Positions 15,711 to 25,552 of a stretch of DNA of 64,000 bases are shown in pieces (position 1 is the first letter of the stretch; each line of letters begins with the position of its first letter). The DNA is from JAKFWF01 sp963741505 (GTDB lineage: Bacteria; Pseudomonadota; Alphaproteobacteria; Rhizobiales; Hyphomicrobiaceae), in NCBI GenBank assembly GCA_963741505.1, contig CAVUIJ010000021.1, positions 310,001-374,000 of the forward strand, read 5' to 3'. The notes beneath the pieces are model-generated. The model searched no databases and had not been told where the DNA came from. It worked only from the letters and a program-made list of their open reading frames with translations. The translations under genes were made by a program, and so were the position numbers.

Positions 15711-16907
15711 TCACAACCCGCGCGGCAGGAATCGCGATAGACCGGCCATGATGAGCGCCATGGCGCCGCCGACGGCGAATACCGATGGCAGCGGCAGATA
15801 CCACAGCACCACCGCCAGGATGCCCGGAATGACGATCGAGCCGACGTGGCGAAAAGTCATGAACACCGACGTCATCGGTACCCGCTCGAAATGGCGCACG
15901 GCGCGCAGGAATGGCACGTTGCCGGCGCCGTCGATGATGGTCGCGGCCCAGGCCGCGGCGCAAAGCATGGCCATGCACAGCCAGGCGTGACCAAGTGCTG
16001 CTGCAACAGCAGCCGACAGACTGAGGGCGCCGGTCAGGCCATAGCCGATGGTCAGCAGGTTGCGCATGCCGATCGCCTGGCCGATCCGACCCCAGACCCG
16101 CACCAGCAGCATCGTCGACAGCCCGAGCGAGATCAGCGCACCGCCGATCAATGAGGAATATCCCGCGTTCGCAACGTAAATCGGCGCGTAGACGAAATAC
16201 ATCACCCACCAGCCGTTGCGGCCAAGCGCCAGGAGCCAGGACAGTGCCAGCCGTTGTTGGGCGAAGAAGCGGGCGACGAAGCGCAGCGGGTTGGGTGGCG
16301 GACCGGCCGCGGCCTGCAGGCCCGGGTTGTCGGCAAGGCGCATGCGCCAGAAAAAGATCAACATCGTCAGCGTCGCGATGCCGGCAACGATGTAGGTCGC
16401 ATGCTCGGCGACGTTGCGGTGCAGATAGACGCCGACCAGCGGTCCGGCCGCAAAGGCGCCACCGGCGAACAACAGCCGGCGAGGTTCGAAGGTGTTGAGG
16501 CCGCGACGTGGAATATGGTCGAGCAGGTAGAGGTTGATCACCACATCGAGCGCCGCCGACGCGAACGCCTGCAGCAGAAGGCCCGCCACCAGCGTCGCAG
16601 TCGTACCTGAGGCCAGCAGCGCGACGCTCGCGATTTGCAGCGCGGCACCGGCGGTCAGCACCCAGCGCCGGCGTACACGATGCAGTACCGCCGGCACGGT
16701 GAGGCTGGCGGCAAGACCGAGGACGGCGACCAGGAAGTAGACGACGCTGACGACCTGGGCGGCGCCCAACAGCGCGTAGGCTTGCAGCGGCACCAGCGAG
16801 ATCAGGATCGAGCGGGCGATCGAATTGCAGGTGAACAGCACGATGAAACCGCGGGTTCGCGCGTCATCGAGGCTGGAAAGGGCGACCGGGGAATGAAATC
16901 GGCGCAA
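15711..16907 (-). CDS. MFS transporter
   Basis: 398 residues, mostly hydrophobic with about twelve predicted transmembrane segments and the usual central loop (residues about 190-220). The loop after TM2 has HRVRRRW, a weak version of the MFS A-motif. It opens with a TTG at 16907 in a long open frame; no good ATG occurs near the expected N-terminus, so the exact start is uncertain. Substrate unknown. Converges with the hydratase-like gene and is followed on the far side by about 250 bases without a recognisable gene before pobA. Confidence 0.8.
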   Translation of the reverse strand: MRRFHSPVALSSLDDARTRGFIVLFTCNSIARSILISLVPLQAYALLGAAQVVSVVYFLVAVLGLAASLTVPAVLHRVRRRWVLTAGAALQIASVALLASGTTATLVAGLLLQAFASAALDVVINLYLLDHIPRRGLNTFEPRRLLFAGGAFAAGPLVGVYLHRNVAEHATYIVAGIATLTMLIFFWRMRLADNPGLQAAAGPPPNPLRFVARFFAQQRLALSWLLALGRNGWWVMYFVYAPIYVANAGYSSLIGGALISLGLSTMLLVRVWGRIGQAIGMRNLLTIGYGLTGALSLSAAVAAALGHAWLCMAMLCAAAWAATIIDGAGNVPFLRAVRHFERVPMTSVFMTFRHVGSIVIPGILAVVLWYLPLPSVFAVGGAMALIMAGLSRFLPRGL

Positions 16908-17157
16908 CGTGCAAACCCGCTAGCATGTCCTGGACGCGACGGCGCCGCTCGCCGTGGGCCAGGCGGCCAGCATCGCAGGAAGCGCCGCCGGCCGCAGCAA
17001 GTCTCGCATGCATGACAGCTCCGACGAAAGCGCTGCAATAGGCGTGGGGCGAAGCCGTAACCCGCCGCGGCATCACGCGGCCGGGCCGTCCGGTCGAATG
17101 CATTGCCTAGACATGTAGAAGCTGGTGACGGCGACAGACCCTCTGTCGTCACAAAGA

Positions 17158-18330
17158 TCAAAACGGCAGCCCGACATAGTTCTCTGCCAGCGAGCGCATC
17201 GCCGCTTCCGACGACAGCAGATAGGCGAGGTCGGTTTGTTGCAGCTTGGTGTCGTAGGCGATCTGGTCGGGGAAACGGTGCAGCAGCATCGTCATCCACC
17301 ACGAGAAGCGCTGCGCTTTCCACACCCGCGCCAGCGCTTTTTGCGAATAGCCCTCGAGGCCGCTGTCGTCACCCTGCTTATAGTGCGCGACCATCGCGTG
17401 GTAGAGATAATAGATGTCGGATGCGGCGCTGTTGAGCCCGCGGGCGCCGGTCGGCGGCACGATGTGGGCGGCGTCGCCGGCGAGGAACAGGCGGCCGTAA
17501 CGCATCGGCTCGGCGACGAAGGAGCGCAGCGGCGCGATGCCCTTTTCGATCGATGGCCCGGTGGTCAGGCGGGCGGCCACTTCGTCGGGCAGCCGCCGTT
17601 TGAGCTCGTCCCAGAATGCGTCATCCGGCCAGTCCTCGACGGTGTCGGCCAGCGGCACCTGGATATAATAGCGGCTCAGTACCTGCGATCTGAGCGAGCA
17701 CAACGCGAAGCCGCGTTCGTGCTTGGCATAGATCAGTTCTGGCGATACCGGCTTCGTCCGCGACAGCACGCCGAGCCAGCCGAACGGATAGACCCGCTCG
17801 TACTCGCGCAGAATATCCTTTGGGATCGACTTGCGGCTGACGCCATGAAACCCGTCGGCGCCGATCACGTAGTCGCAATCGAAGCGGATGATCCTATCGC
17901 CGTCGCGGTAGGTGACAAAGGGGGCATCGGACTTGAGATCGTGCGGCGTCACTTCTTCGGCGTTGTGGATGACATGGCCCTGCATGCGGTCGCGGGCTTC
18001 GTAGAGATCGCGGGTGATCTCGGTCTGGCCGTAGACCACCACCGAGTTGCCGCCCGAATACTTGTGCAAATCGATGCGGTCGAGGATGCCATCATGGGCG
18101 ATGTGGAAGCCGTGGTGGATCTCGCCTTCGCGGTCCATGCGCTCGCCGCACCGGGCTTGCCGCATCAGCGCGGCGAAGCCATGCTCGAGCACGCCGGCGC
18201 GGATGCGGGCGAGCACGTACTCACGGCTGTGCTTTTCCAGGACCACGGTGTCGATGCCGTTGAGATGCAATAGCTGCGACAGCAGCAGCCCCGACGGCCC
18301 GCCACCGATGATGCAGACTTGCGTTTTCAT
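17158..18330 (-). CDS. pobA: 4-hydroxybenzoate 3-monooxygenase
   Basis: 390 residues, the usual length for PobA. A class A flavoprotein monooxygenase: it hydroxylates 4-hydroxybenzoate to protocatechuate with NAD(P)H and O2, feeding the beta-ketoadipate pathway. The FAD-binding GGGPSG lies at residues 9-14, the DG motif is VIGADGFHG, and the GD motif LFLAGDAAHIVPPTGARGLN binds the ribityl chain. RIRAGVLEHG near the N-terminus and the C-terminal FSWWMTMLLHRFP are PobA-typical. A GGAGGA ribosome-binding site precedes the ATG. No PobR-like regulator or pca genes are adjacent. Confidence 0.93.
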   Translation of the reverse strand: MKTQVCIIGGGPSGLLLSQLLHLNGIDTVVLEKHSREYVLARIRAGVLEHGFAALMRQARCGERMDREGEIHHGFHIAHDGILDRIDLHKYSGGNSVVVYGQTEITRDLYEARDRMQGHVIHNAEEVTPHDLKSDAPFVTYRDGDRIIRFDCDYVIGADGFHGVSRKSIPKDILREYERVYPFGWLGVLSRTKPVSPELIYAKHERGFALCSLRSQVLSRYYIQVPLADTVEDWPDDAFWDELKRRLPDEVAARLTTGPSIEKGIAPLRSFVAEPMRYGRLFLAGDAAHIVPPTGARGLNSAASDIYYLYHAMVAHYKQGDDSGLEGYSQKALARVWKAQRFSWWMTMLLHRFPDQIAYDTKLQQTDLAYLLSSEAAMRSLAENYVGLPF

Positions 18331-18520
18331 GGCCGATCCTCCCCGATCGAGGCCATCCTAACAAATTCTCAGCCCAGTCGAAGTGCCGGTCCGCCAATTC
18401 CCCGGCACGGCCCGAATTGCACTGCAGTTGCGACGGTGGCGACGGGCCCTGGTGAAATTCCGCTGCCGTTCGCCTATAGTCGCGCCGGAACCGACATCCA
18501 ATCCCCGAGGACACCACCCC

Positions 18521-18757
18521 ATGCCGATGGCCGCAAGCGAGATCGAGAAACTGATCCGCGCCAAGTTCCCCGATGCCGAGATCGTCATCAAGGATCTGGC
18601 CGGCGACGGCGACCATTTCGCCGCGCACGTGGTGACGCCGGCATTCAAGGGCAAGTCGCGGGTGCAGCAGCACCAGATGGTGTACGACGCGCTTGGCGGT
18701 CGCATGGGCGGTGTGCTGCACGCATTGGCACTGACCACCGCCGCGCCGAAGGATTGA
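18521..18757 (+). CDS. bolA: BolA/IbaG-family protein
   Basis: 78 residues, the normal size of the short BolA/IbaG group. The fold signature is GDGDHFAAHVVTPAFKGKSRVQQHQMVY, given here only as position 24 onward, with the conserved His and the FxGxxxxxxH pattern. BolA proteins pair with CGFS monothiol glutaredoxins to handle [2Fe-2S] clusters and iron sensing. The partner grxD lies 1.8 kb downstream on the same strand, separated by a solute-binding protein gene on the opposite strand. The start is the ATG before PMAASEIEKL; a longer in-frame extension has no family support. Confidence 0.88.
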   Translation: MPMAASEIEKLIRAKFPDAEIVIKDLAGDGDHFAAHVVTPAFKGKSRVQQHQMVYDALGGRMGGVLHALALTTAAPKD

Positions 18758-18772
18758 GGCGGGCAGACCGTC

Positions 18773-20353
18773 CTATTCGCTGAACCAGATATCGGCCAGG
18801 TTCTGGTTGGCAAAATGGGTCGGCAGCGCCTTCCAGCCCTTCATGCTGGACACGTGCGCCACGAGACGGCTGTACCAGAGCACGGGCACGCTGTAGCCGG
18901 TATTGACGACCAGGCGTTGCATTTCGCCGGCGATTGCCGCGCGCTCCTTGTCGTCCGTCGCACTCTTGAACTTGTCGTACAGGGCATCGAGTTCGGGCGC
19001 GGCGTTGCGCGTCATGTTGCGCGGCGAGCGGCTCTTCGAAAGGTGCTGCAGCAGCAGCGGCTTGGGATCGTCCGAATCAGCGCAGAAAGCGTCGATGGCC
19101 ACGGTGTATTCGCCTTTGGCGATGGCCGACTTCTGCTGCGCCACGTCGACTTGGGCGTGCTCGGCGGTGACGCCGATCCGCCGCCACTGGTCGATGACGT
19201 AGACCCCGGCTGGCGTGAACGGGTGATTGACGTTGCGGTTGAGCAACTTGAATTTGAGTTCGCCAACACCGGCCTCGGCCAGGAGTTGTCTGGCCTCGGT
19301 GCGCGCCTGTTCGATATCGCGCCCGAAGCCGGGCAGTGCGGCCAGTTCATCGCTGCTGAGCGCGAGCGGCGAGCCCGGCAGCAGCGGACCGCCGACCGGC
19401 TTCAAAATGGTGATCTTCGAAAGCGCGTCCGAAGCACCCCAGCGATCGATCGCCAACGACAGCGCCCGGCGGACCTTCTGATTGTCGAATGGCTTGGCCT
19501 CGGCGTTGAACAGCAGATCGACCTTGCACACCCACGGCGTCTCCTGGACCGTGACGCGGTCCTTCAAAGCGGTGACGAGCTGGGTGCGTTCGCCGGGCGA
19601 GATCGAGCGGAATTCGGCCTGGACCTGCCCACCCTGCAATGCCGTCACCAGGGCGCTCGACTTGATGAAGTTGGCGCGGAAGCCGTCGAGATAGGGCTTG
19701 CCCCTCTCCCAGTATCTGTCGAATTTCCGGCCCACCCAGTGCGAGCCGTTGACATGCTCGACGAACACGAACGGTCCGCTTCCCAGCACCGTTTTGACCG
19801 GAAAATTGGGATCCTGGGCCAGCCGATCGGCGCTGTAGATGCAGTTGTAGGGCAGCGCCAGGGTGTCGAGCAGCGAAGCGTCCGGCGCCTTGAGCTTCAT
19901 GATCACGGTCGTCGCATCGGGCGCGTCGATACTGGCGATGTCGCTGAACAGCTCCTTGCGGATCGACAGTACGCTCTCGGGCGGTGCGCGCAGCCGGTCG
20001 AAAGTGGCTTTCACATCACGCGAGGTGAGCGGCGTGCCGTCATGGAACACCACATTGGAGCGGATCTTGAACGTATAGGTGAGTTTGTCGGCCGAGATGG
20101 TCCAGCTTTCGGCGATGTCAGGCTTGGGGCTCGGATAGTTGTCGGGATCGACCTTGAGCAGCAGCGAGTAATGGGGCGCCAGCACGTGCACGGCAGCGTA
20201 GGTCGTGGTCGCGTGGCAATCGGTGGTCGGCGCCTCGGCGGTCACTGCATATGTGAGCGTGCCGCCCGACTTCGGCGACTGGGCGTGCACAGCTGCCGGC
20301 AGTGCAGCCGCAATCAGCACCGAAACGGTGAGAAGGCTCGGGCCGGTGCGCAT
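18773..20353 (-). CDS. Peptide/nickel-type ABC solute-binding protein (SBP_bac_5)
   Basis: 526 residues with a signal peptide (MRTGPSLL then a hydrophobic core ending AVHAQS), so exported to the periplasm. Family hallmarks are GGTLTYAVTAEAP at the mature N-terminus, LAESW-like DIAESWTIS, YTFKIRSNVVFHDGTPLTSRDV, GSGPFVF and VRRALSLAIDR. It would capture an oligopeptide or similar solute for an ABC importer. No permease or ATPase adjoins it; the dual ATPase at the left edge is of the matching transporter class but is 17 kb away. AAGGAGG precedes the ATG by five bases. The gene splits the usual bolA-grxD pair. Confidence 0.92.
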   Translation of the reverse strand: MRTGPSLLTVSVLIAAALPAAVHAQSPKSGGTLTYAVTAEAPTTDCHATTTYAAVHVLAPHYSLLLKVDPDNYPSPKPDIAESWTISADKLTYTFKIRSNVVFHDGTPLTSRDVKATFDRLRAPPESVLSIRKELFSDIASIDAPDATTVIMKLKAPDASLLDTLALPYNCIYSADRLAQDPNFPVKTVLGSGPFVFVEHVNGSHWVGRKFDRYWERGKPYLDGFRANFIKSSALVTALQGGQVQAEFRSISPGERTQLVTALKDRVTVQETPWVCKVDLLFNAEAKPFDNQKVRRALSLAIDRWGASDALSKITILKPVGGPLLPGSPLALSSDELAALPGFGRDIEQARTEARQLLAEAGVGELKFKLLNRNVNHPFTPAGVYVIDQWRRIGVTAEHAQVDVAQQKSAIAKGEYTVAIDAFCADSDDPKPLLLQHLSKSRSPRNMTRNAAPELDALYDKFKSATDDKERAAIAGEMQRLVVNTGYSVPVLWYSRLVAHVSSMKGWKALPTHFANQNLADIWFSE

Positions 20354-20544
20354 GTCGACCTCCTTGAATTGCTGCCGTCAGCGCAGAATAGAGGCTGTTC
20401 TGCGTCGGGTGGTCAAGTGCGGGAAGGAACCAGCTGAGCCTTTAGCGCCAGCTCCGCCCTTGCCATCTTGCCGCCCCTTCCAATTGTGCTTATCTAGGCC
20501 GCAAGCGCCTGACCGCACCCAATGACCCGAAGGACACCACGCTA

Positions 20545-20898
<354 letters not shown>

Positions 20899-20905
20899 AG
20901 CAAAA

Positions 20906-20981
20906 GGGAGTGGGGAGTAGGGAGTGGGGAGTAGGGAAACAGATATCACTTCCTACTCCCCACTCCCCATTCCCCACTCCC
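20906..20981. repeat. G-rich/C-rich inverted repeat hairpin
   Basis: A 32-base G-rich arm (20906-20937) is followed after 13 bases by its near-exact reverse complement (20951-20981). The arm is itself a tandem repeat of a GGGAGTGGGGAGTA-like unit. It lies between grxD and the PqiA-like gene, ten bases before the ATG. It could end grxD transcription, limit read-through, or be a dispersed repeat. There is no T-tract for a canonical intrinsic terminator. Confidence 0.65.
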
Positions 20982-20990
20982 TCGGCAAAC

Positions 20991-22007
20991 ATGACCCTCG
21001 GCGGACGCCGGTTCCTGCTCAGCCTCGCCATCGTCGGCGCGAGCGTGTGCCTGGCGCTCGGCGTCAATCTGCCGATCATCAAGCTCACCAAGTACGTATT
21101 CTGGTCGACCGAGCACTCGCTGATCTCGACGGTCAGGGCACTGATCCGCGACGGCCAGCTGTTCCTTGGCATCACGGTGCTGGTGTTCTCGATCATCTTC
21201 CCGGTGCTGAAGCTGCTCTACCTGCTGCTGGTCTCGACGCTGCCGAACCTCGAGATCAGGCGGCAGGGGCGGCGGCTGCGCGCGCTCGAATGGCTCGGCA
21301 AATGGTCGATGCACGATGTGCTGGTGCTGGCGCTGACGATCTTTTTCATCAAGAGCCAGGGCATCTACGACGCGGCGAGCCTGTCGGGCGTCTACTTCTT
21401 CACCGCCGCAGTGATGCTGATGATCCTGTCCTACGCCTGGCTCAGGCAGGACGGCAGCGAGGCGGCGCTGGCGGTTGAAAGCGAGGACGCCGGCGACGCA
21501 CCGATCTCGATGTTCCGCAATTTCGGCTTGAGCTTCCTCATCATCCTGGCGACGGTGTTCTTCGCCCTCGGCATCATCCTCCCCGTTATCCGCTTCACCA
21601 CCGTCTACGTGTGGACCAACGAGCACTCGATCGCGACCATCATCTGGGCGCTCTACCGGAACAACGAGATCTTCCTGTGCGTCGTGCTGTTCGCTTTCTC
21701 GATCTTCTTTCCGTTCCTGAAGCTGTTCTACCTGCTGACGCTCGTCACCTCGCCGGACCTCGATCCGGCGTTCCGCGCCCGCAGCATTTCGACCATGGAG
21801 TGGCTCGGGCGTTATTCGATGACCGACGTCATGGTCCTGGCCTTGATGATCTTCTACGTCAATTCATCCGGCTACACCGAAGCGACGGTGCTGCCGGGGG
21901 TGTATTTCTTCGCCGCCTCGGCGCTGATGACGATGCTCGCCTATGGTTGGGCCAATGGCGTGCCACCGCGCCGCAAGACCGCCCGGCCGACGGCCGGCGC
22001 GGCATGA
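20991..22007 (+). CDS. PqiA-like inner membrane protein
   Basis: 338 residues arranged as two related halves, each with four transmembrane segments and a conserved W-x-EHSLIST or N-EHSIATI loop followed by FPVLKLLYLL or FPFLKLFYLL. This duplication is typical of paraquat-inducible protein A domains. The Cys zinc ribbons of E. coli PqiA are absent. PqiA-type proteins work with MCE proteins in lipid transport across the envelope, but no MCE gene is adjacent. I chose the ATG 20991 after the hairpin; the open frame continues upstream across grxD in another register. Confidence 0.8.
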   Translation: MTLGGRRFLLSLAIVGASVCLALGVNLPIIKLTKYVFWSTEHSLISTVRALIRDGQLFLGITVLVFSIIFPVLKLLYLLLVSTLPNLEIRRQGRRLRALEWLGKWSMHDVLVLALTIFFIKSQGIYDAASLSGVYFFTAAVMLMILSYAWLRQDGSEAALAVESEDAGDAPISMFRNFGLSFLIILATVFFALGIILPVIRFTTVYVWTNEHSIATIIWALYRNNEIFLCVVLFAFSIFFPFLKLFYLLTLVTSPDLDPAFRARSISTMEWLGRYSMTDVMVLALMIFYVNSSGYTEATVLPGVYFFAASALMTMLAYGWANGVPPRRKTARPTAGAA

Positions 22008-22118
22008 TGTCGTTGCAACCCGGCTTCGGCGCTTGTCCGCATTTTTCCCGGCGTTATTAACCCTGGCTTAGCCACATTGGCATAGCGTCCACGGCATCCG
22101 CGCGGGGAGTGGAAGCCG

Positions 22119-23122
22119 ATGCAACGACCAGAGCCGATCGACGTCTCGATCCTCGTCGTAAGCTACAACACGCGCGATCTGACGCTGGCGTGCCTGGCAT
22201 CGATCGGCGCCGAGACCAGGCGCGCAGCCTACGAGGTCATCGCCGTCGACAATGCTTCGAGCGACGGCTCGGCCGAGGCATTGCGCGCGCATCCCCTGGT
22301 TCACGAATTGGTGACCTCGCCGGAGAACATCGGCTTTGCCCGGGCGAACAATCTCGCCGCGCGGCAGGCCTCGGGCGAATTCATCCTGCTGCTCAATCCC
22401 GACACTCGGTGATCCTCGACGACGCCATCGACCGGCTGGTCGATTTCGCCCGCGCCAATCCGAGCGCTGGCATTTGGGGCGGCCGCACCCTGTTCGCGGA
22501 CCGCACCCTAAATCCATCGTCGTGCTGGGGGCGGATGACACCATGGAACCTGTTCTGCCGGGCCACGGGCCTCACCGGCCTGTTTGCCCGTTCGGCGGTG
22601 TTCAATGGCGAAGCCTACGGCGGTTGGTTGCGCGATCGGGCGGCGCCGGTCGATATCGTCTCAGGCTGCTTCCTGCTCATCCGCCGCAGCTTGTGGGAAG
22701 ACCTCGGCGGCTTCGATCCGGCCTTCTTCATGTACGGCGAGGAAGCCGATCTGTGCCTCAGGGCGCGCCACCGTGGCGCCCGGCCGATGATCACGCCCGA
22801 TGCCACCATCATCCACCTCGGCAGTGCTTCGGATCGCATCCGCTCGGCCAAGATGATCAAGCTGCTGGCAGCCAAGACCACCTTGATCCGCCGTCACTGG
22901 CGCCCTGCCATGCAACCGCTGGGCCTGGCCCTGATGGCGGCATGGCCGCTCAGCCGCTGGCTGGCGCTTGAATTCGCCGGCGCCGTTCACCCCTCCAGCG
23001 GCATCCTCGAGGCTGCCGCCAGTTGGCGCCAGATCTGGCGGCAACGCAACGATTGGCTGTGCGGCTACGGCATGCGGATTGCGAATTCCTCGACACATAC
23101 CTTCGCGTCAACGGGTCATTAA
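22119..23122 (+). CDS. GT2-family glycosyltransferase (WbbL/rhamnosyltransferase-like), frameshifted
   Basis: GT-A glycosyltransferase. The N-terminal part has VSILVVSYNTRDL, VDNASSDGSAE, NIGFARANN and LLLNPDT. After a one-base deletion near 22409 (a GGG run apparently read as GG) the protein continues in another frame with GWRTLF-type sequence, SGCFLLIRRSLWEDLGGFD, FMYGEEADLCLRARHRG and a C-terminal membrane-proximal segment. Read across the break it is about 334 residues with all family motifs, including the EEAD catalytic region. It opens a four-gene sugar-polymer mini-locus that ends at 26747. The break is more likely a consensus error than decay. Confidence 0.8.
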
Positions 23123-23181
23123 CCGTGCAGCACCTAGGCTCGACATCGACCGAGAGCTTACCGCCGGAAGAGATTGCGAGA

Positions 23182-24010
23182 ATGACCGATGCCCTAGAGA
23201 ATGCGCGCCAGGACCTGCATGCCAGCGCGGCACCGGTCGCCAAACGCTTCACCATCGCGACCCTGGTCAACGATCGCGCCCACTATGACGAGATGCTCGC
23301 CTCATTCGAGGCTGGCGGTTTCGATCGCCGCGACTGCGAGTACCTTTTCGTCGACAACACCGGGCCCGAACAGACCTGCGCCTATCGCGGCCTCGACCGG
23401 CTGCTGGCAGAGGCCAAGGGCGACTACGTCATATTGTGTCACCAGGACGTGCGTATCGTCGATGACGGCCGCCATCGAGCTCGAAGCCAGGCTGGACGAG
23501 CTCGAAGCCCTCGATCCGCTGTGGGCGGTGGCCGGCAATGCCGGCGGCATCGCGCCGGGCCGCCTCGCCATCCGCATCACCGATCCGCACGGCGCCAACC
23601 GCCGCGTCGGCACGCTGCCGGCCAAGGTCATGAGCCTCGACGAAAACTTCATGGTGGTGAAACAGAGCGCCCGCCTGTCGTTCTCGCGCGACCTCACCGG
23701 CTTCCATTTCTACGGCGCCGACCTGTGCCTCGTGGCCGACGTGCTGGGCTACTCGACCTACGTCATCGATTTCCACCTCGAGCACCTGAGCGGCGGCATG
23801 AAGGACGCGTCGTTCGCGGTCATGGAAAGGGCCTTCTGCGCCAAGTGGGGCCGCGCCTTCCGCCCGCGCTTCATGCAGACCACCTGCAGCCTGATCAGCC
23901 TGACCGGCGACAGCCTGTCGCGCATGATCGGCCGGGTCGCCGGGCCACCGCTCGCCCGCATTACCAAGCGCTTGCCGTCGGCCAGCGGCTGGATCCGCAG
24001 ACCCGCCTGA
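23182..24010 (+). CDS. GT2-like protein of unclear donor (Glyco_tranf_2_5-like), frameshifted
   Basis: About 275 residues when read across a single extra base near 23466. The first part (MTDALENARQ onward) contains FTIATLVNDRAHYDEML, YLFVDNTG and KGDYVILCHQDVRI. The second part has WAVAGNAGG, DENFMVVK, FHFYGADLCLVA and IDFHLEHLSGG. These resemble GT-A-like family-2 proteins used in polysaccharide loci, in which HQDV replaces the usual DxD; I am only moderately sure of the family. The stop overlaps the flippase start (TGATG). Start chosen at the ATG before TDALEN; an upstream start cannot be excluded. Confidence 0.6.
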
Positions 24011-25552
24011 TGCCAACCAGCACGACATCGACCGCGACTCCCACGCTGCCGACCGGCAAGCGGCTCAACCGCCAGCTCGGCCGGCAAGGAGCAATGCTGT
24101 TCTCCGGCTTCGCCATTGCCCAGGTTTGCTCCTTCGCGCGAAATGCCATCATCGGCTACGGGCTGTCGCGCGGCGATTTCGGCGTGGCGGCGACGATCAC
24201 CATCGCCCTGCAGATGCTCGAGACATTGAGCGATCTCGGCGCTGACCGCTTGCTGGTGCAGGCGATCGACGGCGACGATCCCCGGCTGATGGCGGCAGCC
24301 CATGCGACGCTGCTGCTACGTGGAGTATTCACCGCAGGCCTGCTGTTCGTCTCGGCCGGCCTGGTCGTCGATTTCTTTGACATCGCCGGCGCCAAGTCGG
24401 CATTCCAGCTGGCCGCAATGGTGCCGCTGATCAAATCGCTGATGCACCTCGACTCGCGTCGCCAGCAGCGCGGCCTGCAGAACCGCAATTATTTGCTGGT
24501 CGAGGTGGTGCCGCAGGCGATTGCGCTGATCGCAACCGTGCCCTGCCTCTATCTCACGCGCAACTATGTCGCCGTGGTCTGGGTCGCGATCCTGCAGGCG
24601 ATCCTGTCGGTGGCGTCCTCCCAGTTGCTGGCGAAACGACCCTACGCGCTCGGCTTCGAAGCGAAGTTCATCAAACGCCTGGTCGCGTTCGGCTGGCCGA
24701 TCTGGCTCAGCGCCTTCCCGCTGGTCGTCGTCTACCAGGGTGACCGCGTCATCGTCGGCCGCCTGCTTGGCATGGACGCGCTTGCGGGCTACTCGGCGGC
24801 GTTCATGGTGGCGATGGTGCCGGGCCTGCTTGCCGGCAAGATCGCGCACGCGCTGTTCCTGCCGCTGCTTGTCCACGGTGCGCGACGACGCCGACGCGTT
24901 CTTCGAGCGCTACCTGGTGATGTTCGAAGGCACGAGCGTCGCTGCCGCCGCCTATGTCGTCGCCTTCGTTATCACCGGCGGCGATGTCATGCCGCTGGCG
25001 TTCGGCCAGAACTACACCGGCCTCGGCCCGGTGATCGGCTGCCTCGCCGCGATGTGGGCGCTGCGTATGGTGCAGTCGATCTCCGGCATGGCGCTGATGG
25101 CCAATGGCGAGACAAGGCCACTGCTGGTCGCTGGTATCATCCGGGCGTCGGCGCTGGTGCTGACATGGCCGGCGGTGAAACTCGATCTCGGCCTCGCTGG
25201 CGTCGCCGCAGCCGGCGTGATCGGTGAATTCGTCGCCATCACCTACATTCTGGTCCGCACCGCCAGGGGCGCTGCCGGCATCGCCCGGGCGACAATCCTG
25301 CGCTGTCTGTTCCCGGTGCTGGCCGGTGCGGTCGCGGCCGCCTGCGCATGGTGGTGGCCGATGACCGGCAGCCTGCTGATTTCCCTGCCGGTGTCGATCG
25401 TCCTGTGTGCCAGTACAATTCTCGCGGGGCTCGCCGTGATGCCCCGCATCCGCGTCTTCATCGAGGCACAGATGGAAGGCACTGCGACCGCCGCCATGTC
25501 CGTCGACCATCCCGCAGCCACGGAGGCCGCCTGTGTCAGCACGCGCGCTTGA
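24010..25552 (+). CDS. Polysaccharide flippase (Wzx/MATE-like), frameshifted
   Basis: About 513 residues with twelve to fourteen hydrophobic segments. The N-terminal GRQGAMLFSGFAIAQVC and RNAIIGYGLSRGDFGVAATI are typical of oligosaccharide flippases (PF13440-type), which move lipid-linked repeat units across the inner membrane. One extra T near 24869 (CTTG where CTG is expected) breaks the frame. The remainder continues with VRDDADAFFERYLVMFEG, PLAFGQNYTGLGPVI and the C-terminal helices. Start overlaps the upstream stop. The end overlaps the next glycosyltransferase by 20 bases. Confidence 0.8.
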
